Below are positions 45,665 through 54,804 of a stretch of 64,000 nucleotides of DNA, piece by piece. A model generated the notes under the pieces. The model was not told the origin of the DNA and ran no database searches. It saw only the letters and a list, made by a program, of their open reading frames with translations. The stretch comes from Metabacillus malikii. GTDB lineage: Bacteria > Bacillota > Bacilli > Bacillales > Bacillaceae. Made by a program: the position numbers and the translations under genes. Every line of letters starts with the position of its first letter. The stretch's first letter is position 1. Where the stretch lies: assembly GCF_030813355.1 (NCBI RefSeq), contig NZ_JAUSUD010000017.1, forward strand, positions 48,041 to 112,040, written 5' to 3'.

Positions 45665-46228
45665 TTAGATTTTACCTACAAGGTCAAGACTTGGTTTAAG
45701 AGTTTCTGAACCTTCTTGCCATTTAGCTGGGCAAACTTCACCTGGGTTGTTACGTACATATTGTGCTGCTTTAATTTTGTTTACGATTGTGCTTGCGTCA
45801 CGGCCAATTCCGCCTGCGTTGATTTCAACAGTTTGGATGATACCATCTGGATCGATGATGAATGTACCGCGATCTGCTAAACCATCTTCTTCGTTAAGAA
45901 CATCGAAGTTACGAGAAATTCTTTGAGAAGGGTCACCGATCATTATGTATTCAATTTTTCCAATTGCTTCTGAATGGTCATGCCATGCTTTGTGAGTGAA
46001 GTGTGTGTCAGTTGATACTGAATATACTTCAACACCTAGCTCTTTTAATGTTGCATATTCGTTTTGTAAATCTTCAAGCTCAGTTGGGCAAACAAATGTG
46101 AAATCTGCTGGATAGAAGCAAACAACGCTCCATTTTCCTTTGAAATTTTCATCTGTTACCTCGATGAACTCACCGTTATGAAATGCTTGTGCTTTAAATG
46201 GTAATACTTCTTTGCCGATTAATGACAT
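45665..46228 (-). CDS. ahpC: Alkyl hydroperoxide reductase subunit C (peroxiredoxin)
   Basis: A 187-residue typical 2-Cys peroxiredoxin reducing H2O2 and organic peroxides. The peroxidatic Cys47 lies in [15 protein letters not shown], the resolving Cys (near 166) in [11 protein letters not shown], and the YF-type decamer region is conserved. AAGGAGG precedes ATG 46228. It is first in the ahpCF operon; a PerR-box-like sequence lies upstream, so peroxide induction is expected. Confidence 0.98.
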   Translation of the reverse strand: MSLIGKEVLPFKAQAFHNGEFIEVTDENFKGKWSVVCFYPADFTFVCPTELEDLQNEYATLKELGVEVYSVSTDTHFTHKAWHDHSEAIGKIEYIMIGDPSQRISRNFDVLNEEDGLADRGTFIIDPDGIIQTVEINAGGIGRDASTIVNKIKAAQYVRNNPGEVCPAKWQEGSETLKPSLDLVGKI

Positions 46229-46273
46229 GTTAAAGTCCTCCTTAGATTAAATGTTTTTAACATTAGTTGTTGT

Positions 46274-46288
46274 TAATAATAATTTTAA
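46274..46288. promoter_or_regulatory. PerR-box-like operator upstream of ahpC
   Basis: TAATAATAATTTTAA matches the PerR consensus TTATAATNATTATAA at 12 of 14 fixed positions. It lies just downstream of a possible minus-strand promoter (TGTCAA at 46323-46328 as -35 complement, ATTGTA at 46302-46307 as -10 complement, spacing 15), a position suited to repression. Caution: the region is very AT-rich. Confidence 0.5.
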
Positions 46289-46545
46289 TTCAATATTTAT
46301 TATTGTATGATTATTACTTTTTTGTCAAGGAAATAGCCAATGTTTGTTTTAAATTTAACGAAAATCGTTACAAAATTATGACGATAGAGATATGTGAAAT
46401 CGATTACTTCCTTTACAACTATTCTTATTTGTTCTACTTATTTCTCAATTACTAACTTTAGGAAATGGTAGTCTACTAAGACTCCCTCATCTATCATTTC
46501 CATTGCTCATGTAATCATACACATCTCATCTCTTGTGAAGAAATA

Positions 46546-47409
46546 TTATTCTTTCAATACAGGGTTTAACTTTTTTATCATATTATCTAATTCAATTGAT
46601 TGAGTATAATACATGTTTTTTGCGTTATTATCTGATGTTTGTGTAGCGATGCTTTCAATGTCGGCTTGTATTTTTCTCAATCTGCTTGCTAACTCTTGTT
46701 TCTGACTGTTTTGTTGGAACTTTTTCTTATCATCATATAAATCCACATAAACGGTTCCGTTTGAGTTGATTTGTGCCAAAAAAACATCTTTTATCGTAGT
46801 AGCACCTTTCTTCTTAATTTCAGTTAGTAACCACTCCTCTTTGTAGCCTAAATAGTTTAACCGTTTTTCTAAAAGAGTCCCATCAATAATAATCAGAGAA
46901 GGGGCATGGTCCGCTTCTACAGATAGTCCAATATCTTTCGGAGTTAATGCCTGGTATTCAGGTTTCTTCATGACACTTATTTGTCCATCTGTTTCTAGCA
47001 TTGCGAGTTCAACTTCAGATACATTAAAGGCACTTTTAACCCGTAACCCATTCAAAAGGTCATCGAATGTCATTTTATGCTTTGCTAGATTTTCCTCCAA
47101 GATTTTCCCATCTTTAATTAAAATGGAGGGACTGCTTTCAACTAAATCTCGAAACTTAAATGATTTCAATGCACCAAATGAAATCAATAGTGACATTATG
47201 CTATAAACGATTAACCCGATGATGCCATACGTATATTTAATCGAAGTATTAATGGCAATAGAGGCAGCCATCGTACCGATTGCGATTCCAACGACATAAT
47301 CAAAGAAGGTAAGCTGTGAAATTTGTTTCTTTCCAAGCATGCGCGCGAGTGAAAACAAAATGATGAACGATAATAGTGCACGTCCTGCTATGACTACATA
47401 TTCATTCAT
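46546..47409 (-). CDS. DUF421 (YetF-like) membrane protein, second copy
   Basis: A 287-residue YetF-family protein with three N-terminal helices (VVIAGRALLSFIILFSLAR, LTFFDYVVGIAIGTMAASIA) and a complete double C-terminal DUF421 region: MTFDDLLNGLRVKSAFNVSE, VELAMLETDGQISVMKKPEY, and SLIIIDGTLLEKRLNYLGY. The extra C-terminal helical tail distinguishes it from the shorter copy at 2901-3614. GGAGG precedes ATG 47409. The function of the family is unknown. Confidence 0.92.
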   Translation of the reverse strand: MNEYVVIAGRALLSFIILFSLARMLGKKQISQLTFFDYVVGIAIGTMAASIAINTSIKYTYGIIGLIVYSIMSLLISFGALKSFKFRDLVESSPSILIKDGKILEENLAKHKMTFDDLLNGLRVKSAFNVSEVELAMLETDGQISVMKKPEYQALTPKDIGLSVEADHAPSLIIIDGTLLEKRLNYLGYKEEWLLTEIKKKGATTIKDVFLAQINSNGTVYVDLYDDKKKFQQNSQKQELASRLRKIQADIESIATQTSDNNAKNMYYTQSIELDNMIKKLNPVLKE

Positions 47410-47674
47410 TCGGCAAACCTCCTATATGAGCACATTTTCATTATTATTCCCGATTAGATATGGATTATTAAAAGTGTTGAATATTAGTGATTTATAGGAG
47501 ATATTGACCGGTAGAGTGTACCTGTTTTTCTGAAAAAAATGTAAATGAAAATAAGAGAAAAGGTAGATTTTTCTTAACATAATCTTCATCAATGTTTAAA
47601 TATTTCTGCACACTGGCTCAATATAGCTTTTCTACACTATATATGAAACTACTATTTTGATAGGAGATGGGAAA

Positions 47675-48508
47675 GTGAATAAAAAACTATTAGCTGGTGC
47701 AGGTATCGCATTTACGTTGTTATTCAGTTCTTTTAGTCAGGCTTTTGCAGGGGAACCGACGAACGGGGAAAGGAAAAAAGTCGATAATGTTGCCCACCGT
47801 GGTGCTACAGCATATGCACCAGAAAACACAATTGCAGCGTTTGATTTAGCAGTTAACATGAAAGCCGACTACATTGAGATTGATGTGCAAAGAAGTAAAG
47901 ACGGTGAGTTAGTGTTGATTCATGATACAACTGTTGATCGTACAACAGATGGCACTGGCAAAGTTGGAGATTTAACGTTTGAACAACTACGAAGCCTTGA
48001 CGCGGGAAGCTGGAAAGGTGAGCAATTTGCGGGAGAAAAAATCCCAACATTTGACGAAATCCTTGATCGTTACCGTGGTAAAGTAGGAATTTTAGTAGAA
48101 TTAAAAGCCCCTGAACTTTATCCAGGAATGGAAGAGCAAGTAGCAGCTGCAATCAAAAAACGTAATTTAGATAAACCAAGAAATAACAAAATTATTATCC
48201 AATCGTTTAACTTTGAATCAATGAAGAAGATGGATAAGCTTCTCCCAAGAGTGCCAATCGGAGTATTAACATCAAACCGTGCCCATACAACACCAGAAGC
48301 ATTGCAACAATTCGCAACATATGCTGATTGGTTTAACCCAAGCTATGGTATTGTTACTGAGGAATTAGTAAATCAAGTTCATTCTCTTGGGATGAAAATT
48401 GGCTCATGGACGGTTCGCAGTCAAGAAGCAGCAGATTTCCTGTTTGAAATGAAGGTTGATGCCATTATTACCGACTATCCGGATTATGTTGACCCGAGAA
48501 AAAAATAA
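47675..48508 (+). CDS. Secreted glycerophosphodiester phosphodiesterase
   Basis: A 277-residue GDPD-family enzyme hydrolysing glycerophosphodiesters to glycerol 3-phosphate and alcohol. A Sec signal peptide (MNKKLLAGAGIAFTLLFSSF, cleavage after SQAFA, about residue 25) precedes the TIM barrel. Catalytic and metal residues are visible in VAHRGATAYAPENT, DYIEIDVQRSKDG and LIHDTTVDRTTDG. GTG 47675 follows AGGAGATGG; the frame from 47657 lies over this RBS. It is probably extracellular and may recycle teichoic-acid or lipid glycerophosphate, similar to GlpQ but shorter. Confidence 0.93.
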   Translation: MNKKLLAGAGIAFTLLFSSFSQAFAGEPTNGERKKVDNVAHRGATAYAPENTIAAFDLAVNMKADYIEIDVQRSKDGELVLIHDTTVDRTTDGTGKVGDLTFEQLRSLDAGSWKGEQFAGEKIPTFDEILDRYRGKVGILVELKAPELYPGMEEQVAAAIKKRNLDKPRNNKIIIQSFNFESMKKMDKLLPRVPIGVLTSNRAHTTPEALQQFATYADWFNPSYGIVTEELVNQVHSLGMKIGSWTVRSQEAADFLFEMKVDAIITDYPDYVDPRKK

Positions 48509-48689
48509 CATCTTACTATATACTGTTTAACTATCTAAAGTTCATTTAACACCTCATTATTTACATGTAGTTCATACATAAAGCATTTCCTAATTATGTA
48601 GTATGAACAATTATGTTTGAATATATATTAAAGTTATGAGGGAATCATTAGCTTATATAAAATTTCTTAAATGAGTAATGGGGGGTTAC

Positions 48690-49067
48690 ATGGGTATTTT
48701 AGATGGTTTAATGGGTAACGTTTCAGAGGTTGATACGACAGCGGTTGAGAAGGAATTAGAATTAGTTATCACAGAGCATGAACAGGTTGAAAAAGCGTAT
48801 AAGTTAATCCGGGATTTAATTGTATTCACGAATACACGGCTAATTCTAATTGATAAGCAAGGTGTCACAGGTAAAAAAGTTGAATATCATTCGATTCCTT
48901 ATAAAAGTATTACACATTTTAGTGTAGAAACTGCTGGTAGCTTTGATTTAGATGCTGAATTAAAAATTTGGATTTCTAGTACGACAAATCCAGTTTCTAA
49001 ACAATTTAAAAAAGATAAGAGCATATACGATGTGCAAAAGGCGTTAGCAACTTATATAGCAAAGTAA
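48690..49067 (+). CDS. Bacterial PH-domain protein (bPH_1, DUF1696-like)
   Basis: A 125-residue protein consisting of one bacterial pleckstrin-homology-like domain: it opens MGILDGLMGNVSEVD, and the core contains KAYKLIRDLIVFTNTRLILI, then VEYHSIPYKSITHFSVETAG and ELKIWISSTTNPVSKQF. Ligand and function are unknown; family members oligomerise into rings. I use ATG 48690 after GGGGGG at 48680-48685; an in-frame ATG at 48678 is possible. A terminator follows. Confidence 0.85.
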   Translation: MGILDGLMGNVSEVDTTAVEKELELVITEHEQVEKAYKLIRDLIVFTNTRLILIDKQGVTGKKVEYHSIPYKSITHFSVETAGSFDLDAELKIWISSTTNPVSKQFKKDKSIYDVQKALATYIAK

Positions 49068-49078
49068 TGCAACACTGT

Positions 49079-49107
49079 GAAGCTTGGGATCCCCTAAGCT
49101 TCTTTTT
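49079..49107 (+). terminator. Terminator of the PH-domain gene
   Basis: GAAGCTT and AAGCTTC with an inner GGG/CCC stem, then TTTTT. Confidence 0.85.
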
Positions 49108-49279
49108 GTCTTTTGAATGGGTGTGGATTTTTTATTTCAAGTATCTTTAATTACAGGTAATTTTTACTGAGCCAACTACACCTTCTAAAAAAGAATTGAT
49201 TCATTAACATTGTACATAATAACAGTTGTACAAGCCAAATGAGTTGACTACATGAATATACATCCAGGAGGTATTCGTA

Positions 49280-49924
49280 ATGGCTAAAGACAATGTGAAT
49301 AAGCCATTTTATAAAAAATGGTGGTTCTGGTTAATTGTAATTATTGTTATTATTGCATTTGCTAGTGGCGGGGGTGACGAGGAGGACACTGCTACTAAAG
49401 AGACAAATGAAAATACTGCTGCAAATGAAACAAAAGAGGAAACACCAAAAGAAGAAGCAAAAGAAGAACCGAAAGAAGAAGCAAAAGAGGATGAAGTTAC
49501 TGCTGTAAAAGTAGGGGAAAAGGCAACAATTGCAGATGTGAGCTTCACTGTAAATGGAGTAGAAGAAACAAATGAAATAAAAAGTGGGAACGAATTTATT
49601 GAAAATGCTAAAACAGAAGGTAAATTCATTATTGCAGATGTAACAATCGAAAATGCCCAAAAGGAAGCTTTAACAATTAACTCTAGCTTTTTCAAAATTT
49701 TAAAAGACGATGGTACTGAATATGAGGCTGTAACAGATGCAGAAGTAACTATGGCAATGGGTGATGCCGGCACTGACTTCTTCTTAGAACAAATCAACCC
49801 GGGACTTTCTAAATCAGGTAAAGTCGTCTTCGAAGTACCTGGCGACCTTGATTTAACAAAAGCAGTCCTCCAATGTCAAACAGGATTTTGGGGAACTGAA
49901 ACGATTGAAATTAAATTAAAGTAA
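49280..49924 (+). CDS. Membrane-anchored DUF4352 protein
   Basis: A 214-residue protein with a short cytosolic start, one TM helix (about 14-29, WWFWLIVIIVIIAFASGGG), an acidic low-complexity linker (about 30-72, repeats of EEAKEEPKEE) and a telokin-like DUF4352 domain (about 75-214) with ATIADVSFTVNGVEETNEIK, GKFIIADVTIENAQKEALTI and INPGLSKSGKVVFEVPGDL. ATG 49280 has CAGGAGG upstream. The domain is exposed outside the membrane; the role is unknown. Its fold is shared with the lipoprotein at 30586. Confidence 0.9.
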   Translation: MAKDNVNKPFYKKWWFWLIVIIVIIAFASGGGDEEDTATKETNENTAANETKEETPKEEAKEEPKEEAKEDEVTAVKVGEKATIADVSFTVNGVEETNEIKSGNEFIENAKTEGKFIIADVTIENAQKEALTINSSFFKILKDDGTEYEAVTDAEVTMAMGDAGTDFFLEQINPGLSKSGKVVFEVPGDLDLTKAVLQCQTGFWGTETIEIKLK

Positions 49925-49929
49925 GATAC

Positions 49930-49970
49930 AAGGGGATGTTCAAAAGAAACCAATCTTTTGGACATCCCCT
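49930..49970. terminator. Hairpin between the DUF4352 gene and the two-component operon
   Basis: AGGGGATGTTCAAAAGA pairs with TCTTTTGGACATCCCCT (16 of 17 pairs including a G-T). Probable bidirectional terminator between convergent units; no T run. Confidence 0.6.
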
Positions 49971-50008
49971 AATTCATTATTAATAAAAAATATATTTCAA
50001 TGCTATTA

Positions 50009-50611
50009 TTAAATCCAGCCTTTTTCCTTCGCAACCGTCACAGCTTCAGTTCGATTTTTTACTTCTAATTTATTTATAATCTCAGACATATAATTTCGAA
50101 CAGTTCCTGCTGATAAAAATAACTCAGCAGACATTTCTTTTGACGTTTTTCCTTCCCCTGCTAACCGTAATACATCCTTTTCACGGTCAGTTAACGGGTT
50201 ATCGTTCTTCATACTACCAAATATTAATTCAGGGGAAAATTCTCTTTTGCCTCTCATCACACTTCGGATTGATTCAGCTAATTCATCAATTGACCCATCT
50301 TTTAGCATGTAGCCATCAACACCAATTTTTACTGCTTGTTCAAAATATCCAGGACGAGCAAATGTCGTTAAAATGATAATTTTACATGATGACATTTGCT
50401 TTTTTACCTCACTAGCTACTTCAAGGCCACTCATAAAAGGCATCTCAATATCCATTAAACATACATCAGGTTGGAGGGAGAGGATTAACTGTAATGCCTC
50501 CTTGCCATTTGATGCCTTCCCGACAATATCAATATCGTCTTCGAAATCTAGTAATGAGCCTAATGCGCCCCTTAACATTCCTTGGTCTTCTGCGATTAAC
50601 ACGTTAATCAT
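50009..50611 (-). CDS. NarL/LuxR-type response regulator (DesR/YvfU-like)
   Basis: A 200-residue response regulator. The receiver domain (1-120) has the acidic pocket at MINVLIAEDQGM, phospho-acceptor Asp54 (DVCLMDIEMP) and the conserved Thr/Lys in ILTTFARPGYF and YMLKDGSIDE. The LuxR HTH (about 135-200) has LTDREKDVLRLAGEGKTSKE and AGTVRNYMSEIINKLEVKNR. It closely follows the DesR/YvfU pattern. Its ATG overlaps the kinase stop (ATGA), and it is the last gene of a four-gene operon. It probably regulates that operon's ABC transporter. Confidence 0.93.
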   Translation of the reverse strand: MINVLIAEDQGMLRGALGSLLDFEDDIDIVGKASNGKEALQLILSLQPDVCLMDIEMPFMSGLEVASEVKKQMSSCKIIILTTFARPGYFEQAVKIGVDGYMLKDGSIDELAESIRSVMRGKREFSPELIFGSMKNDNPLTDREKDVLRLAGEGKTSKEMSAELFLSAGTVRNYMSEIINKLEVKNRTEAVTVAKEKGWI

Positions 50612-51744
50612 GAACCAACACCAACCTTCTTTTCCTTAACAATGATTGGAACCGTAATGATTAATTTTGTTCCTTTATGTGAAATGACTTTTAATAAACC
50701 GTCAATTAACCTTAATCGTTCATTAATTCCTTTTAGTCCGTTGCCATCCTCATTTATCCCATCAAGTCCTTTGCCGTCATCTGTGATCGATAATTCGAGT
50801 TCGCCATCTTTTTTCACAATCTGAACAAGACAAGTACTTGCCTGACTATGCTTGACGACATTTGTTACTCCTTCTTTCAAGCACATGCTGAGGATATTTT
50901 GCGTAAGTGGAGGTACTTCTTCAAGTTTTGGGTCACCTTTATATTCAAAGGAAATTCCAGCTGCTTGTAAAAGGATTTCTGACTCGATTAGTTCCTCTGC
51001 TATCGTAATTGTCCTCATATCTGATACTAATTCTCTTACTTGCTTAAGTGCCGACCTTGTCGTTCTTTCAATCTCTTTTGTTTCTAATTTTGCTTTTTCA
51101 ATATCCTTGCTAATTAATTTATAGACGAGTTGACTTTTCAATGTAATAAGTGATAGCGTATGCCCTAAGATATCATGAAGATCTCTAGCGATTCGCATTC
51201 GCTCATCCCGTTTTACCAATTCTCTAATTTGTTCATTTGCTTCATCGAGCTTTTTTTCTAACTCCATTCGACTATTCATCGATTTAATGCCAAATGGAGA
51301 GATAATCATAATCACGATAAATATCCCATAAAAAAAGACATTCTCTAATTCTAGTCTGTTCCACCGGGCAATGAATGGGGAAATAATAGCTATCGAAAAC
51401 AGTCCCAATGCCCAGTAAAACATTTGCTTATGTTTATACCAGCCGATAAAATGAGCGGAGAAAAATCCTAAAAATACGTTATAAAGATTATAGAAGATTG
51501 CTAGAGTTATAATAATCAACACCTGAATAATTAACCAGTACGTATAGGATTTTTTGTCAAAGGAATTATAGAGCTGTCGATAAGTTACGAGAAACAACAG
51601 TAACAGCCCAATCCCAAGTGATTGTTTCCAACCTTGTTCAGATAACACATAGTAGGTTGGCATGAAAAGATAGATTAAAAATACATATGGAAAGAAGCCG
51701 TATCTTGCTGGGAAAACTTTAAAACTCTTCAGTTTTTGAAGCAT
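50608..51744 (-). CDS. Sensor histidine kinase (DesK/YvfT-like, HisKA_3)
   Basis: A 378-residue kinase with five or six N-terminal membrane helices (about 15-155) forming the sensor, a two-helix DHp domain with phospho-acceptor His190 (RMRIARDLHDILGHTLSLI), and a HATPase domain with the N-box CLKEGVTNVVKHSQA, the G1 box ITDDGKGLDGI and GNGLKGINERL. The architecture matches DesK (membrane thickness/lipid sensor) and the LnrJ/YvfT kinases for ABC efflux operons. Start ATG 51744 is 5 bp from the permease stop, and the gene overlaps the regulator by 4 bp. Confidence 0.93.
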   Translation of the reverse strand: MLQKLKSFKVFPARYGFFPYVFLIYLFMPTYYVLSEQGWKQSLGIGLLLLFLVTYRQLYNSFDKKSYTYWLIIQVLIIITLAIFYNLYNVFLGFFSAHFIGWYKHKQMFYWALGLFSIAIISPFIARWNRLELENVFFYGIFIVIMIISPFGIKSMNSRMELEKKLDEANEQIRELVKRDERMRIARDLHDILGHTLSLITLKSQLVYKLISKDIEKAKLETKEIERTTRSALKQVRELVSDMRTITIAEELIESEILLQAAGISFEYKGDPKLEEVPPLTQNILSMCLKEGVTNVVKHSQASTCLVQIVKKDGELELSITDDGKGLDGINEDGNGLKGINERLRLIDGLLKVISHKGTKLIITVPIIVKEKKVGVGS

Positions 51745-51749
51745 GTATA

Positions 51750-52490
51750 CTACACCGTCATTTCCTGTTTTCTCCTAATATATCCTGAAAGTAGCACGAA
51801 TACAATGAGATACGCTATTAATAGGAAAAAATTAATCCAGTCAGGACTGCTATCACGAACAATATTCCATGCACCATTGCCAAAATTGTATGAAGGTAGC
51901 CATTTCCCAATCATTTGTACAAAGTCTGGCATAATCTCAAGTGGCATCCACATACCTCCTGCGATGGCAAGAACCATATAACCCATATTTGAAATACCTG
52001 CAGCTGTATCAACCCTTTTCATCGTTCCTACTAATGTTCCTAGAGCTAGAAACGGTAAGGAACCAAACAATAACCATATACCACACATTATCCACTCTAA
52101 AGCAGTTAGGGTAACCCCATTAACAATTGCACCGATTGTAAAAATAACCACAATTGAAACTAAGTGTATCATCATTTGTCCGACCATTTTTGCAATGAAA
52201 TAAGCGTGGTCACTTAAAGGGGTTAATCTCATAAATGTTGACCAACCTTGTGTACGTTCTTCAACTAAACGAATACCGAGCGTCATAATCGCAGAACCCA
52301 TCAAACTAAAGGCTGTCATTGACATTAAATAATGTGCCTGCCAAAGTTGTTGATCCTCCATGGCAGAGTTGAAAATTTTCGTAAACACAATGTAAAACGC
52401 AATAGGCATGAACAACGACCAAAACACATAATAGGGATTCCGTAATATCCTCAATATCTCAACCTTGCATTGCATCAAAAATCCATTCAT
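51750..52490 (-). CDS. ABC transporter permease (YvfS-like, ABC-2 type)
   Basis: A 246-residue ABC-2 type permease with six helices: LRNPYYVFWSLFMPIAFYIV near residue 16, AHYLMSMTAFSLMGSAIMTL, and VISNMGYMVLAIAGG-like late helices before a short basic C-terminus. Paired with the ATPase gene 1 bp upstream; GGGAGGTCA serves as the RBS. Predicted to export a drug, lipid-active peptide or membrane component, by analogy with the YvfRS and LnrLMN systems; substrate unknown. Confidence 0.92.
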   Translation of the reverse strand: MNGFLMQCKVEILRILRNPYYVFWSLFMPIAFYIVFTKIFNSAMEDQQLWQAHYLMSMTAFSLMGSAIMTLGIRLVEERTQGWSTFMRLTPLSDHAYFIAKMVGQMMIHLVSIVVIFTIGAIVNGVTLTALEWIMCGIWLLFGSLPFLALGTLVGTMKRVDTAAGISNMGYMVLAIAGGMWMPLEIMPDFVQMIGKWLPSYNFGNGAWNIVRDSSPDWINFFLLIAYLIVFVLLSGYIRRKQEMTV

Positions 52491-52491
52491 C

Positions 52492-53391
52492 TTAAATGAC
52501 CTCCCGTTTTTCCATTAATTGTTCAAATGCATCTTCAAGTCTTCCGCGTTCAATCGCTATGTTACGTACATCAAGGTTCTTGCTATAAATAGCTTTTAAC
52601 ACATCATCCGGCTGTTCTGTTAATACAAACATCCGCCCATCTTTTTCATATACATCTGTTACAAAAGGAAGGGTGCTTAATTCTTCGTGAGGAATAGTTG
52701 AATCGGTTGAAAACGTAATCGCTTGTTTTGTCAGCTTATTTTTAATTTCTGTAGGAGTACCATCACCAACAATTTTTCCATCGTGAAAGAGAATGACACG
52801 TTCAGCAACATCATCTGCTTCCTGAAGATAGTGAGTCGTGAACAAAATAGTTTTCCCGCGATGCTTTAACTCCTGCACCGTTTTCCAAAACATCTTTCTT
52901 GCTGTAATATCCAAACCAACTGTCGGTTCATCAAAAAATAACACATCAGGATTACCCGCCATCGCAAGTGCAAAGCCAAGACGTCTTTTTTGTCCACCAG
53001 ATAGCTTATTTGCCCGTTTTTGCAACTCTTTCTGGCTAAAACCAGTGAACTGAACTAATTCCTCATATGACAGGGGAGTAGGATAATAACTTCTAAAAAG
53101 TTGAATCACTTCACTCACCTTTAAAGCATCGATAACGCTTACCTCTTGAAGCATTGCACCAATTTTCTCCCGAACAAATTTGTCCTTTGGATGCTTGTTA
53201 AATAATTGAGCATGCCCCTCACTAGGCTCTAATAACCCAAGCATGATATTCATGGTCGTTGTCTTTCCTGCCCCATTTGGTCCTAGAATGGCAACTATCT
53301 CTCCCTTCGTAATCGAAAAGGAAATCCCGTCTACCGCCTTTTTATCCTTAAACACTTTTTGAACATTTTTTAACTCAATGATTTGTTCCAT
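52492..53391 (-). CDS. ABC transporter ATP-binding protein (YvfR-like)
   Basis: A 299-residue ATPase: Walker A GPNGAGKTTT (near 38), Q-loop in GAMLQEVSVI, signature LSGGQKRRLGFALAM, Walker B DVLFFDEPTVGLD, and a switch His in FTTHYLQEADD; a C-terminal extension (about 215-299) is typical of drug and bacteriocin exporters. I prefer ATG 53391, eight bases after GGAGG; GTG at 53400 would overlap the RBS. It is first gene of the operon ATPase-permease-kinase-regulator, so this is a self-contained sense-and-export module. Confidence 0.94.
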   Translation of the reverse strand: MEQIIELKNVQKVFKDKKAVDGISFSITKGEIVAILGPNGAGKTTTMNIMLGLLEPSEGHAQLFNKHPKDKFVREKIGAMLQEVSVIDALKVSEVIQLFRSYYPTPLSYEELVQFTGFSQKELQKRANKLSGGQKRRLGFALAMAGNPDVLFFDEPTVGLDITARKMFWKTVQELKHRGKTILFTTHYLQEADDVAERVILFHDGKIVGDGTPTEIKNKLTKQAITFSTDSTIPHEELSTLPFVTDVYEKDGRMFVLTEQPDDVLKAIYSKNLDVRNIAIERGRLEDAFEQLMEKREVI

Positions 53392-53400
53392 TTGTGACAC

Positions 53401-53872
53401 CTCCGATTTGCTTATGAGGTAAGTTTACAATGGATGTTGAAGTGAGATTAGTGGGTTATGTCATGATGTGGGGTGACAATTGTCATGTAGTGGTTGAAAT
53501 GTTTCCTTGTCAATGTGGATGTGAGATTCGTAGAGTTTGGCTTCGAAGCTAGTCAAAAGTAGGAGATGAGTACTTCGTTTTATTTATATTTAGAGACAAA
53601 ACAGAGAATGGAGATAATGAATGCAATCCATAGAGAAATTGTTTGATTGATGTGAATAGTGAAATCTACCAAGTTATGAGGGAAATGACAATAAATACAG
53701 ACTTTGAAAATTCAATTGAGATTTTGAGTATGGAGTATAAAACTAGGGAAGAATGTAGGGTTATGTATGGAAGTGAAAAGACAGTTGACCTGACCTAATA
53801 AACCTAGTCAAGAAACACATCTGTTTTTATTGGAGGTTTTACGTTATGTCCTAGATTCAGAAAATATAAAAA
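53401..53872. other. Gene-poor region upstream of the ABC operon
   Basis: This 470-bp stretch contains only short frames. The best is a 36-codon plus-strand frame, ATG near 53685, with an uninterrupted 40-codon upstream extension lacking a start (SEIYQVMREM...YKTREECRVM), possibly a gene remnant. The ABC-operon promoter should lie at the left end on the minus strand, but I could not identify it with confidence. Confidence 0.4.
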
Positions 53873-53901
53873 TTGATAAAAATAGAAGGTTGCTTTATTA
53901 A
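53873..53901 (+). promoter_or_regulatory. Promoter-like sequence of an orphan transcript
   Basis: TTGATA (53873-53878), 17-bp spacer, TATTAA (53896-53901); start point about 53908. Confidence 0.5.
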
Positions 53902-53907
53902 AGCACA

Positions 53908-54033
53908 ATTCTAGAAATAAGATTAGGTTATCTGCAAGCAGTGTGTTATGCTTTAGCTAACCATTTAGTACCTTATAGCATCTTGAATCTTTCCCCTATT
54001 CATTCAATATTGAATAGGGGGTTTTATATTTTT
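53908..54033 (+). ncRNA. Candidate small RNA, about 125 nt
   Basis: The segment between the promoter-like sequence and a strong plus-strand terminator contains no CDS. It can fold into CTGC-AA-GCAG and a longer GGTTA/TAACC pairing before the terminator stem. The neighbouring protein genes are on the minus strand, so the plus-strand terminator needs its own transcript. No known RNA family is recognised. Confidence 0.4.
53993..54033 (+). terminator. Plus-strand terminator of the orphan transcript
   Basis: CCCCTATTCA and TGAATAGGGG form a perfect 10-bp stem, followed by GTTTTATATTTTT. Confidence 0.8.
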
Positions 54034-54041
54034 CTCCAAAT

Positions 54042-54064
54042 AAAAAAGAACTCCATTATGGAGT
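54042..54064 (-). terminator. Terminator of the cold-shock gene
   Basis: On the minus strand ACTCCA and TGGAGT form the stem, followed by TCTTTTTTA, just downstream of the cold-shock stop codon. Confidence 0.75.
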
Positions 54065-54073
54065 CCTCAGTCA

Positions 54074-54274
54074 TTATGCTTTGTTTACGTTTGTAGCTTG
54101 AAGGCCACGTTGACCTTGCTCAGTGTCAAAAGTTACTTTTTGACCTTCTTCTAATGATTTAAATCCTTCGCCTTGGATAGCTGAGAAATGTACGAATACA
54201 TCTTCTCCACCTTCAACTTCGATGAATCCGAAACCTTTATCTGCGTTAAACCATTTTACTGTACCTTGTTGCAT
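54074..54274 (-). CDS. Cold-shock protein (CspA/CspB family)
   Basis: A 66-residue single-stranded nucleic-acid-binding OB-fold protein acting as an RNA chaperone. RNP1 (KGFGFIEV) and RNP2 (VFVHF) are intact within [20 protein letters not shown] and [20 protein letters not shown]. The start is ATG 54274 directly after AGGAGG; the upstream in-frame extension contains that RBS. A long 5' leader is expected, as for other csp genes. Which of the several paralogues it is cannot be told. Confidence 0.96.
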   Translation of the reverse strand: MQQGTVKWFNADKGFGFIEVEGGEDVFVHFSAIQGEGFKSLEEGQKVTFDTEQGQRGLQATNVNKA

Positions 54275-54760
54275 GTTTGTTTCCTCCTGTGTGGATGAAA
54301 TCCACAATTTATTACTATCGTTGCTCAATTAGATATCAAAGGCGAAAGTTTTAAAAACTTATTCTTTCCTTACAGACCGAACAAAAATAATTCTTCTTAA
54401 GCTTAACAGATAATATTTGGAAAAGCAAATTTGTGTAAAAATAAAGCACACGCTTATTATGAAATGTCTTAAAGAAACAATTTCAGCATTGTTCCCTTTA
54501 GTCTGTGTTACACAAGAATATAGTGGGAAAAAATCAGTATGATATAAAAGAAATAATACATAGTAGCTTCTTTATTATTTACATTACTGTATACAGACAT
54601 TTGTATATCGATGAAAGTTTAGATTTAATTCAAGGGTAGTAAACAAGAAAAGAGTGTAAAGTGATGTTCTAAGTGTATGCTCAATGAATTTCTAAGGCTG
54701 GTGGAAGATTAAGGTGATGTGATGCGGTAATAGTACTAAAAGACAAAAATAGTTTCTAAT
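54275..54760 (-). other. Cold-shock 5' leader and AT-rich intergenic region
   Basis: About 480 bp without a CDS between the cold-shock gene and the tRNA terminator. The part adjacent to 54274 should be the long 5'-UTR typical of csp genes; I could not define its promoter or a conserved cold box with confidence. Confidence 0.4.
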
Positions 54761-54764
54761 ACAG

Positions 54765-54797
54765 AAAAAGACACTCTTATTCTTAGGAGTGGCTTTT
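54765..54797 (-). terminator. Terminator downstream of tRNA-Ala
   Basis: On the minus strand CACTC and GAGTG close a hairpin that is followed by TCTTTTTC, about 10 bp after the tRNA 3' end. Confidence 0.7.
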
Positions 54798-54804
54798 CTA
54801 TAAA

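Noticed and set aside
46267..46455. 62-codon AT-rich frame upstream of ahpC
   Set aside because: Composition is dominated by Tyr, Phe and Ile from AT-rich promoter DNA; no RBS.
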